DNA of 64,000 nucleotides from contig OY998175.1 of assembly GCA_963921935.1 (NCBI GenBank), positions 289,362,246-289,426,245 on the forward strand, in the 5' to 3' direction. Shown here one piece after another: positions 1 to 9,898 of the stretch. This DNA comes from Galeruca laticollis (lineage: Eukaryota > Arthropoda > Insecta > Coleoptera > Chrysomelidae). The position numbers were made by a program, and so were the translations under genes. The notes beneath the pieces were generated by a model, which ran no database searches, was not told where the DNA came from, and saw only the letters and a list, made by a program, of their open reading frames with translations. The stretch's first letter is position 1. Each line of letters opens with the position of its first letter.

Positions 1-137
1 TCGATGTGAGAGATATCTCCTGAATAGCTTCAAACAAGTATCCCGTATCCCGTAGTTCTCCAGCGTTTTTAATAGACTACTGTGGCTGACAGTATCGAAT
101 GCCTTCGCTAAATCCAAAAAAATACATAGGCACGTTC
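1..137 (-). pseudogene. LINE reverse-transcriptase fragment
   Basis: Read on the minus strand, this stretch encodes LDLAKAFDTVSH followed by about 25 residues of the same reading frame. This is the first catalytic-aspartate block of LINE reverse transcriptases (usual form LDxxKAFDxVxH). The fragment enters from the window edge and stops abruptly near 137, where an unrelated plus-strand LINE begins. It is a truncated element copy; I cannot assign the clade from this length. Confidence 0.7.
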
Positions 138-199
138 TATTCCTATTTAGAGCAATCATATATTTCCTTCATCCTGCTCTTACTCTATCATAATACCTA

Positions 200-2328
200 T
201 CCATAAACCTAACAAACCCAAAAACCTCTTAAAAAATTTCCGCTCAATATCTCTGACAAATCATCTATGCAAACTACTAGAAATAATGGTCAAATTTCGA
301 CTTTCGTGGTTCCTAGAATCCAAGGGTATACTAAATAGTAATCAACTCTGATTCAGACCGAAACGATCCACAATAGATTATTTCTCTAGTCTGGAAATAA
401 CCATACAAACATCTTTTCGCAAACAACATCACGCCATAGCAGCTTCTCTCGACCTTTCTAATGTATATGACACCTCCTGGAGATATATTATCTATCAACT
501 CAAAGACTTCGGGCTCAACGGCAACCTTCCCATATTTATAACAAATTTGTTAAAACCAAGATCATTCTCCGTAAGAATCAATAATCACGAATCCATCCTC
601 ACCCATCTCGAAAATGGAATCCCCCAAGGTTCCGTCCTTAGCTCCATCCTCTTTATCATATCTATCAACTCTATATGAAAATACATCCCCTCGTCCATAT
701 CCTACAGAATGTATACCGATGATCTAATAATAATTTATCATTCCTCCTCCACTTCCAAAACATCTGAAAGACAAATTCAAATTTGCATCAACAACCTACA
801 TAAATGGTCCATAAACACTGGCTATTCCTTTACCCCTTAAAAATCCTCCATAATTCACTTCTGTGGAAAGAGAAACTGTTCTAAACTGAACACAATCTCC
901 ATTAACAATGACGAAGTTCCTATCTCATCACACCTGGGGTTCGGACTACAATACGTTAATTAAAATATATCGAACAGTAATTTTATCAAAACTAATGTAC
1001 GGCGGATTCATTTTCGATTCTGCAAGACCCTCATATGAAAAACGACTCAATGGAATCCAAAATCAAGCCTTCAGAATATCAACAGGAGCATACCGAACTT
1101 CTCCCATAGAAAGCCTACAAAGTATCACTAACTCTCCTTCCCTAAAAATCTCAGACAAATCCAACTGTTAAAATACTCAGTCACCGTGAAACAAAGACTT
1201 TTCATCGAAAAAACCAACAATCTACTGTCTCCTTCCTCTCCAACAATGCGAATCAATTCCACCCCCGGCTCTAAGGATCGACTAAACACACTTCTCAACA
1301 ACATAAATATTTCTCTCCCCAACGTCTTACCAATAAACTTCAACATATTTCCCCCATGGACACTTTCATTTTCCATTAATACCTCTATGTTCTCATTCGA
1401 TAAATCTTTCCTCTCCAATTCCTTCTTTACATCTCACTTTTCACAACTCATCCACCAAAAATACAATCAACACTTCTTAATATTCACAGACCGTTCCAAA
1501 TCTGAAAACGGTGTGGGATCTGCCTTTTATTCATCTAACTCTTCTAAAAAACTAAAACTTCACCCTAATAATACAGTCCTCTCAGCAGAACTCCTCGCCA
1601 TTCGCGAGGCCATAAAACACACTTTAAAAAACAAAACACCTCAATCTTTGATAATATCAGATTCCCTTAAGGCGCTGAAACATATAAAAAAAATATCCCC
1701 CAATCATCCTATCTCTATTCAAATAGAAGATTCACTCCATATCTCCAAACTGAGAAATCTAGAAATTAGCTTCCTCTGGATCCTCAGTCACAAAGGCATA
1801 ACAGGCAACGAAAGAGCAGATTTCCTTGCCAAACAAGCATCTACAGATGGCTCACCTATCCTAATCCTATACACCTCAAAAGAAGCTAGCTCCTTCCTTT
1901 TCCCTGTCAATCAACATCCAAGTCAAAAAGATTGGCACGCTACTAATGACAATAACAAATTATACGAAGTGAGAAACAATTTCTTCGATACATATGACTT
2001 CTCTGATTTACCTAGAAAGGACAATGTTAAATTGAAAAGAATTGCCATAGTTAATTCCAATTTATTCCATTCTTTCCTTCTCAAAAATGAACCTCCACCA
2101 ACCTGCCCATTTTGTAATTCCAGCCTTTCAATAAAACATATAATCATAGATTGTCCACTCCTTCAAAACAAAAGAATCAACATACTAAACTCAAATTCAT
2201 TCAAAGACATCATGTCTCCAAATCTAACAACAGCCAAAAAGCTCATTCAATATATAAAAGACATCAATATATACAACAAGCTATATACAACAAGCTCTAA
2301 AACATATAACACAAAGAATATTCTTTAA
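200..2328 (+). pseudogene. I/R1-like LINE ORF2 remnant: RT plus RNase H
   Basis: Reverse transcriptase is readable from about 238 to 1150 but is broken by stops and frame changes. Visible blocks are RSISLT, FRPKRSTID, SLDLSNVYD, NGIPQGSVL and MYTDDL; the last is the YADD catalytic box with alanine replaced by threonine. The 380-codon open segment 1186-2328 contains an RNase H domain at about residues 98-216. Its four acidic positions are kept: TDRSK (D102), ELLAI, ISDS and ERADF (D212). A Cys/His motif follows (CPFC...H...C). RNase H after RT is typical of the I, R1 and LOA groups of LINEs. The copy is 5'-truncated and dead, but its RNase H part is better preserved than its RT. Confidence 0.8.
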
Positions 2329-3202
2329 AAATTTGCGAAGCGAAAGAATTATGTTACTGCCTACTTCAATATAAAACATAAAAGTAATTCCACACAAAAC
2401 ATATACACAAGAAAAAATCCTATGGGTGCTAAATGACCAAGATGTCGATGCACCTAACCCCTCAAACATTTCATTCCTTCGTTCCCATTTTGTTTTGTAC
2501 TTAACATATTCAAATAATTATTGTACTCAACTTCTTGTTACATATAATTTTTATACATTCAAATAAAATCTATCCATCTATTGCAATTTTTATTAACACT
2601 TAACGCTTGAAAAAGCATTTTTAGACTCAATATTTTACTTCAAAAATTCATATTCAGCATCCGTTCACGGCATATATTTGAATTTCAAAGAGTTAGATCA
2701 ACAGGAGAATTCATCTTTCCCTCATATTTTTCTTTGTTCATACATTTCATACGTTCCTTGTATATCTACATCTACGTGTTATTTCTGCTTGACTTCAAGT
2801 GCATATTTATTTTGTATTATGAAAGCATGCAAGTTTTTTTTCTCTGAAAGTTCCAAATAGAAATTCTGTTATCATTTCCCATGGATGAACAGGGAAAACA
2901 CGTACGTTCACTAATTGTGAAATCTGATCATTTTTGAGTGCGTGCACAATGGAAGTGTCCGGCATTTATCTGGAATACTCATCCCGTTTTCAGTCCGTTC
3001 TCACTTGATTGTTCTTTTGAGAGCCAACTCCTCTCTTATAATGGAGCTTTTATAGTTTTTGTTCAGCTTAATTTGAAGCAGAAGGGAGACCATATTTCCT
3101 AAGAAAAGCTTTTCTTTGTAGAGATGGGCATCGTTAATAAATGGAACAATTACACAAATTATTTCATTCATCAATTTAATATTGTACCATTAATATTAAA
3201 AA
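2329..3202. other. Non-coding, LINE 3' region then unassigned
   Basis: AT-rich sequence after the LINE stop codon. The first few hundred bases are probably its 3' untranslated region. I see no further gene, tRNA or clear repeat up to the start of the tandem-unit element at about 3203. The short ORF at 2678-2860 has no recognisable features. Confidence 0.4.
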
Positions 3203-4201
3203 TAAACGGTTTTAAGGATCAAAACTAACGTTTCCGCATCTGTAGCCCTGAATAATATTCTATCATAAAATTGTTACTTGTATACACTTCGGGGGATGTA
3301 TCGTGCTAACAAACCGGAATTTCTCCAGAAATAAACAAAAATTCAGTATATCTGGATTTATAGGACTCGCTCTAGTCAACTGAAAATCAAAAGGGTACAT
3401 TCGTGAGACACCCTGAACAATATTTAATCATAAAATTGATCAATCGCATACTCTCTGGAGGCTGTATCGTGCTAACAAACTGAAAATTCTCCAAAAATGA
3501 CGAAAGTTTGGTTCTTCAAGTACCAAATCACCCGTTGTACTGGCTTTACTGAGTTGAATCTCGATAGGGTTCATCTTTGAGACGCTCTGAATAATATCCA
3601 ATCATAAAATTGGTCACTTGTATATACTCCGGAGGCTGTATCGTGTTAACAAACTGAAACTTCTCCAAAAATGACAAAAATATCGTACTTCAAGTACTGT
3701 AGCACTTGTTGTATTGGCTCCGGTGAGCTGAAAATCAATAGGGTTCATCAGTGAGATGCCCTGAATAATATTCAATCATAAAATTGATAAATTGTTGAAC
3801 TCCGGAGGCTGTATCGTGTTAACAAACTGCAATTTCTGAAAAAATGACAAAATGTCGTACTTCAAGTACCATAGCACCCGTGGTACTGGCTCTGGTGAAT
3901 TGAAAATCAATAGGGATCATCTGTGACATGTACTTAACAATATCCAATCATAAAATTGCTGACTTATTGCACTCCGGAGGCTGTATCGTGTTAACAAGAC
4001 ATATAAGGGAAAGTGGCCGACGACAACGACGACGACGACGACGATGACATACACACAGGATTTTTTTTCTAAAAACCGTTTTTTCGGGTTGTTGTTGATG
4101 GAAAACGTAAAAATAACTCGAAAAAAAAATTTCAAAATTCCAACTTTTTTTGGGGTAAACCAATACTTTTCTCGCATATAGAAAGGGTGGGCGGAAAAGT
4201 A
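3203..4201 (+). mobile_element. Element with ~172-bp tandem units, copy A
   Basis: Starts AATAAACGGTTTTAAGG and ends near GCGGAAAAGTA. It holds five tandem units anchored by the phrase TATCGTG(C/T)TAAC at 3301, 3467, 3641, 3814 and 3986, giving spacings of 166, 174, 173 and 172 bp. After the last unit come a GAC-rich microsatellite (4018-4046) and an AT-rich tail. The same order recurs at 5473-6460, truncated at 57,154 and reduced in the palindrome arms. It is non-coding. Helitron-related non-autonomous elements of insects often carry internal satellite units of about this size, but I could not establish Helitron termini here. Confidence 0.7.
4018..4046. repeat. (GAC)n-type microsatellite
   Basis: Triplet tract GACGACGACGACG with interruptions, inside the tandem-unit element. 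The equivalent tract in copy B is longer (6291-6331). Confidence 0.85.
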
Positions 4202-4894
4202 AAAGTTGTAAAAGTTTTGCAATCAGCAACATTTGCAATGTCATTTTGACCAATTTAGTCAATTATTGGAGCCATATCTAAAAAGTAGTCTATGAAGCAT
4301 TTTTAGTTTATATTTAGATTGTCGTTCAATGAACAACATTTGCAATGTCGTTGTTGGAAAAGATGATTCGAGCTGTAAAATTATATGTTGAATAGAATTT
4401 ACAAAACATTTGTTCTGAATTAAAGAAATTACTGCCCTTTTTGTATTACGAAAATCATTGTCCGCGCTGAATAACTTTTGTTATGCATTTTAAATTTTTC
4501 TGAAGTTTCAAACTTTCATGGCCGAAAAATATCCTTACTAATAAAAATTTCAATAAAGCCATTTGTAAAATATTTATCTAATTTTATTGATGACATTATC
4601 TGAAATGGGGTTTTTGGAGCAAATATCTCCTCTATAATTTACACGCATGAGCGATTTTAGGATTTCCAGAAAAAGTGGATTTCCGTATTTATAGTTCAAG
4701 GGGGGAAGGGCTTACGAGTCTTCTGAAAAATATTCCATCTCAAACGATATTCTTGAATGTTCCTTCTAGTGAATTGGTTCAGCTTAGTTGTACGAGTCTT
4801 CTTCTGAAAAATATTTCATCTCAAACGATATTATTGAATAATCCTTCTAGTGACTTGGTTGAGCTCAGTTGTATCTCACTACCTTACTGAAGTA
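4202..4894. other. Non-coding with an ~80-bp tandem duplication
   Basis: Within this stretch, 4716-4792 and 4794-4873 are two diverged copies of one ~80-bp segment, each containing TCTCAAACGATATT and CCTTCTAGTGA. The apparent 71-codon ORF over them is a by-product of the duplication. The sequence ends at the TA target of pogo element 1 and resumes at 8526. Confidence 0.6.
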
Positions 4895-5316
4895 CCGTAA
4901 AAATGGGTGAATAGAACCAGTGTGGTGAATAGGGTCGATACTTTCCCGCTACAGAGAAATGTGCCTAGAATATTTACGATGAATAGTAATATAAATCTGG
5001 CAACGCTGTTTTCAAGTCAAACGTCTGGTTGAAGTGTACATAATCGTTCAAAACGCTTGATCAACGTGTAACTGTGGTTCCGTGAGACCTAATCTCGACG
5101 CATATTTTTGCCGCGAGAACGTATGCTTGGAAACTTCATTTCCGCAGAACAAACCACCATCGATTACAGTTAGGTAACAACATTTTTTGTATTATCCAAC
5201 ATTATTATAACTTGTGTCAAGAGTAACTCGATTAAACTAGATTACTTTTTTTTTAAGAAAAAACAGTTGCTAAAAAATTACCGGTGTTCTGAAAAGTGGG
5301 GGTGAATAGGGTCGAC

Positions 5317-8121
5317 ATGCCGAGGACGTACAAAACAGACCCACATGGGTAACGCCATAAAAAGTATGATGTGCAAGTAATTAATCAGGCGAGGGATGTT
5401 GTCATCGCTGGAAGAATGTCTATTCGAGAAGCATCGAGACATTATAATATTTCGTATAGTGTTCTACAGAGGCGTATCAAAAATAAACGGTTTCAAGGAT
5501 TAAAACTAACTTCTCCGCATCTGCGGCCCTGAACAATATTCTATCACAAAATTGTTACTTGTATACACTTCGGGGGATAAATCGTGCTAACAAACCGAAA
5601 TTTCTCCAAAAATTCAGTATATCTGGATTTATAGGACCCGCTATACTCGCTCTAGTCAACTGAAAATCAATAGGGTACATCTGTGAGACACCTTGAACAA
5701 TATTCAATCATAATATTGATCAATCGTAAACTCTCTGGAGGCTGTATCGTGCTCACAAACTAAAAATTCTACAAAAATGACAAAAATTTGGTACCATAGC
5801 ACCCGTTTTAGTGGCTTCAGTTAGCTGAATATAAGTAGGGTTCATCTTTGAGACGCTCTAAATAATATCCAATCATAAAATTGGTCACTTGTATATACTC
5901 CGGAGGCTGTATCATGCTAACACACTGAAACTTCTCCAAAAATGACAAAAATATCGTACTTAAAGTACTGTAGCACCTGTTGTATTGGCTCTGGTGAGCT
6001 GAAAATCAATAGGGCTTATCAGTAAGATGCCCTGAATAATATCCAATCATAAAATTGGTCACTTGTATATACTCCGGAGGCTGTATCATGCTAACACACT
6101 AAAACTTCTCCAAAAATGACAAAAATATCGTACTTAAAGTACCATAGCACCCGTTGTATTGGCTCTGAAGAACTGAAAATCAATAGGGATCATCTGTGAC
6201 ATGTCCTTAACAATATTCAATCATAAAATTGCCGACTTATTGCACTACGGAGGCTGTATCGTGCTAACAAGACATGTAAGGAAAAGTGGCCGACGACAAC
6301 GACGACGACGACAACGACGACGACGACGACATACACACAGGATTTTTTTCCTAAAAACCGTTTTTTCGTGTTGTTGTTGATGGATAACGTAAAAATAACT
6401 CAAAAAAAAATTCCAAATACTTTTCTCGCTATAGAAAGGTTTGGCGGAAAAGTAATAATAATTCTAAGACACAGGGGGGTCAGACCACGTTATCATCCAC
6501 AGAAGAGGCTATACTGGTTGAAATAATAGGACTTTGTGCAGAATGGGGCTATCCACTGGATCTTTATGGTTCACGCACAATTGTAAAATCATATTTGGAC
6601 CGAAAGGGTAGAACTGTACAAAAGTTCAAGGATAACTTACCAGGTAGGGAATTTGCAGTGGGGTTTTTGTATCGACATAAAGATACACTTGCAGTTCGAA
6701 TTTGCCAGAATATCAAGCGGTCTAGATCATCTGTCTCTCCTCAAGTTATTGATGAACCTTTTGATAATTTGGGGGAAACCCTGACTGATGTTCCACCCTG
6801 CAATATAATTAATTATGATGAAACCAATTTAACCAATGATCCGGGAAGGAAGAAAATAATTGCAAAACGCGGCTGCAAGTATCTTGAAAGGATCATGAAT
6901 CAAACAAAATCATCAGTTTCAATAATGTTTGCTACCTCTGGAGATGGTGTTTTATTACCAAGCTACGTGGTTTATAAAGCCAAACATATCTATACAACTT
7001 GGATGCAAGGAGGTCCAAAAAACACTAGATACAATGTTACGGCTAGTGGTTGGTTTGATATGATAACTTTCACTGACTGGGTTAAGACTGTAGCTGTGCC
7101 TTATCTGAAGAAACTGGAATGTCAGAAGATTTTGATAGGTGATAATTTATTATCACACATCGCTCCGGAGGCAATAAGCCTTTGCCAAGAAAATAATATT
7201 CGGTTTATATTTCTTCCCAGCAATTCAACGCATCTCACCCAACCACTGGATATAGCTTTTTTGAAAGGAGCCTGGCAAAAAATTCTGACTGATTGGAAAC
7301 AAGGACCTGGCATGAAGGAACCATCCATACCAAAAGATCAGTTCCCTAGACTTCTGAACAAACTATGTCGTGCAATTGAAAATAACCTAGAGAAGAATAT
7401 CAAATCTGAATTTCATAAAGCTGGAATCGTCCCAGCAGACAGAAATCAAGTTTTGAGCATGCTACCTGAAGAACAATCGCCAAATAACCAGGATATCACA
7501 GAAACCATTGAAAATTCTGTAATAGATCTTTTACGTCAGTTGAGATATGGAGAAGCTACTAGAGCACGTCAGACGAGAAAGAAATGCAACATTGCTGCTG
7601 GTAGAAGTGTAGCGGTTTCCGACGCTAGTAGTACAGATGGTTCGGACAATGATATTGAATTGGATGACGAGCTGGATGACGAGTCGGATGACAGTACCGT
7701 CGACGAAAAACGGGAAGGTCAAGACATTAGTGATGAAAATACTGCGCCTACTATTTATTCAAAGGAGAGAAAATTTGGTAAAACGTTCGACAATGTTTCT
7801 CCAGTCTCTGAATCTGAGGTTGCTTTAGGCGATTAGTTGGTAGTAGCCTATAATTTTGAAACCTCTAGAACTTCTCGAAGTCCTGATCATCATTATTTTA
7901 TTGGTGAGATAACAAAAATAAAGGAAAATGGTTATTTCGAAGGAAATTTTGTCAGACCCAAACAAACCAAAAATTTCTGCGGCTATATTTACACCTTTCC
8001 TGATGTTCCAAATGTGGACACTTTCCACTTCGAGAAAGTGGTTGGGAAACTCCCTCCGCCAGAAAATTACCTCAGAGGCCTTCTCAAATTTACCCTGAAT
8101 GCCAAAGATTTAGAACAATAA
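5317..8121 (+). pseudogene. pogo 1 transposase, interrupted
   Basis: ATG 5317 opens a pipsqueak-type HTH (KKYDVQVI...REASRHYNISYSVLQRRIK), with an in-frame TAA at 5350. The frame is then cut by an insertion (about 5473-6460) and resumes at SKTQGGQTTLSSTEEA. The part from about 6463 is open to 7833: a CENP-B-like HTH region, then a DDE domain with all three aspartates, NYDET (6817), IGDN (7141) and QPLDIA (7249), the last two 36 codons apart. An acidic DDELDDESDD tail follows. A single TAG at 7834-7836 interrupts LGD-VVVAYNF; the frame then runs on to 8121. Related proteins usually have tryptophan at that spot, so TGG to TAG is the likely change. The catalytic core looks recently active; the gene as it stands is broken. 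Confidence 0.8.
5473..6460 (+). mobile_element. Tandem-unit element copy B, inside pogo 1
   Basis: Same layout as copy A: start AATAAACGGTTTCAAGG, units anchored at 5582, 5747, 5912, 6086 and 6259 (spacings 165, 165, 174, 173), a GAC tract at 6291-6331, end GCGGAAAAGTAAT. It splits the pogo 1 coding sequence between the HTH (ending RRIK) and the CENP-B-like region (starting SKTQ). Removing it would bring the frame back, so it inserted after pogo 1 and caused only a small or no target duplication. Exact ends are uncertain by a few bases. Confidence 0.75.
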
Positions 8122-8525
8122 TTTTTTTTTTTTATTCATTATCCATAGAATATACGAATTTAAGTTAGCTATTTTTATACAATTATATAATACTTGTTAT
8201 GTATAAATAAAGTTTATTATTTCACAATTGCCTTTTTCATTTGTTAAAACTTTCTTTCTTGACCCGTTCAACCTACAAGGCGGTTGACAGGGTTTTTGAC
8301 GCATTTCAAGCCTATGATCTACTTGACCTTTGAGGTGAATCGGATCAGAGCATATAAAAAAATATAACGATTCCAAATTTCAACAGAAGTGTGAATTGAT
8401 AGGTGAACTCCAACCTTCAAGTTAAGACTCATAATTTGACATTCAAACCATTTTTTTACCCCTTACCAGAAAAAAGATACTGCTGCATAAAGTTGAAAAT
8501 TGACCCTATTCACCCCGTTTTACGG

Positions 8526-8895
8526 TAGCGCAAGTATTTTATTTCCGCTCAAGTATCTCTCGACAACTAAATTAGTAGACACGTAAGTTAGCAAATTTTC
8601 GAAACGAAAAGGAACAGTGCATAATTATAATAAGTGTATAAAAAGTACTTTTTCTACTCCCGTATTATAATACGCGAATTAAATATCTGCTTCCGATTCA
8701 TTAATATTGTTCATTTTAACACGGATTTTCATTTCGATACAGATTTTGGCCAATGAAAATACGTACTTTTCATTATGAAACGAATTTTCGGCCAATAGAA
8801 ACAAGTACTTGGGGATAATCAAGTGGTCTATGTTTCTACATACCTACTTACCTATTTGACATTTCACAACGCGTCAAAAGTAGATAACTATAAAC
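8526..8895. other. Non-coding, possible 5' region of recombinase element
   Basis: No ORF. The string AATTTTCGAAACGAAAAGGAAC (about 8597) resembles AGTTTTCGCAACGAAAAGAAAC at about 13,556, and TGTATAGTTCTATAAATAT at 9842 resembles 13,588. Pieces of the same element family may therefore lie at both places. Confidence 0.4.
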
Positions 8896-9655
8896 ATGTC
8901 GAGTAGTGGAGAATTATCTTGTACACCACCAGAAATTTCTGATAAAGCTAAAAGTGTCTGTGAAAATTTAGTTCCAACTAAATAAAAAAAAATCTATGAC
9001 AAAATATACGGGCAATTCATGGACTGGAGAAATACAAAAGATATTTCATCTATTTCGGAAAATGTGTTGTTGGTTTATTTTGAAGAACTTTCAAATAAAC
9101 TCAAATCTTCAACTTCATGGACACATTTTTCCATATCCAAATTGATGTTGAATATCAACTATCAAACTGACATTTCAAAATACGCACGGCTGCATGCATT
9201 TTTGAAGCGGAAATCTGAAGGATACGTTGGAAAGAAATCCAAAACATTCCAGCCAAACGAGCTCAGGAAATTCATCGAGGAAGCCCCAGATTATGATTAT
9301 TAATAGATAAAGGTAAGCAAATCTTTATTTTGAAATTCTTTTGAAAAACCTTTCTGTTTATTTCCGCTTGATACAATGATTTAAATTGTATATGCATAAT
9401 GTGCGTACTTTTTTATACAAGTCTTCGTAGCTTAGTTGGTAACGCTTGCGGTCGTGGCGCATGAGTGCGTTGCAGATCGTGGTTCAGATCCTGGGCGGGT
9501 TCAAATTTTGTTAATAATATAATGTATTTTCTAGAAAGAAAAACTAATTGCATTGTTTGTATATTTCTCATTATCAAAGTGGAATCATTGCAATAAAATA
9601 ATGCTATTTTTTCACAGGTTGCCTTAATTATGGGAATTATGGGAGCTTGTTTGAA
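8896..9655 (+). pseudogene. Tyrosine-recombinase-like (Crypton-like) fragment with intron
   Basis: ATG 8896 starts MSSSGELSCTPPEISDKA. An in-frame TAA near 8980 follows, then the frame is open from 9019 to 9303: ISENVLLVYFEEL, SISKLMLNI, LHAFLKRKSEGY, KKSKTF and FIEEAPDY. This matches the helical core-binding domain found in insect recombinase-like proteins of Crypton type, from memory of the family. After two stops the frame meets AAAG|GTAAGC, a good splice donor (about 9313). The next match, VALIMGIMGAC, begins straight after TTTTTTCACAG (about 9617), a good acceptor. The second exon stops after about a dozen matching codons, so the catalytic domain with its Arg/His/Tyr residues is missing. 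It is a truncated relic. Confidence 0.55.
9421..9500 (+). repeat. tRNA-like sequence, probable SINE head
   Basis: TAGCTTAGTTGG at 9428-9439 matches the RNA polymerase III A box exactly. GGTTCAGATCC at 9481-9491 matches the B box apart from two bases. The boxes are farther apart than in a normal tRNA, and I cannot pair an acceptor stem. A tRNA-derived SINE or a decayed tRNA copy fits better than a working tRNA gene. It lies inside the apparent intron of the recombinase fragment. Confidence 0.45.
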
Positions 9656-9698
9656 AGTAATTCTGGTTTTCATTTTATTATTTATCGGTCGTAGAAAA

Positions 9699-9840
9699 AA
9701 TAGTGTATGCAACTCTCATGTAATGGTAATTAATACACTCGCATAAACCATACGAAACTCGCCTTCGGCTCGTTTCGTATCCCGGTTAATGCTAGTGTAT
9801 TAATAACCTTCATTACATGATCGTTGCATAATATACTATT
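9699..9840. repeat. Short imperfect hairpin repeat
   Basis: A ~140-bp palindrome. ATAGTGTATGCAAC and CATGTAATGG on the left pair with CATTACATG and GTTGCATAATATACTATT on the right. The centre CGAAACTCGCCTTCGGCTCG folds tightly. It may be a MITE or the end of the recombinase-like element beside it. Confidence 0.6.
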
Positions 9841-9898
9841 GTGTATAGTTCTATAAATATATTAATAGTGTCTGACTAAGCCTCTAGAAGAACTTTTT

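Larger units (their letters stand above)
4895..8525 (+). mobile_element. pogo-type DNA transposon 1
   Basis: Bounded by TA dinucleotides (4893-4894 and 8526-8527). Imperfect terminal inverted repeats start CCGTAAAAATGGGTGAATAG on the left and CCGTAAAACGGGGTGAATAG on the right (read inward). The motif GGTGAATAGGGTCGA recurs near 4921 and 5299 and in the right TIR, as expected for subterminal transposase-binding repeats. The total is 3,631 bp, of which about 1 kb is an inserted tandem-unit element. A polyadenylation signal AATAAA lies at 8206 after the coding region. TA duplication together with a psq-HTH/DDD transposase places it in the pogo/Tigger branch of Tc1-mariner. Confidence 0.85.

Noticed and set aside
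3917..4262. Arg/Val-rich small proteins on the minus strand
   Set aside because: Both frames merely translate the GAC tract of the tandem-unit element.
3203..6460. CRISPR-like array
   Set aside because: The ~172-bp units are contiguous satellite-type repeats without unique spacers, in a eukaryotic context.
9421..9500. Functional tRNA gene
   Set aside because: Good A box, but the B box has two changes, box spacing is too wide, and no acceptor stem can be paired.
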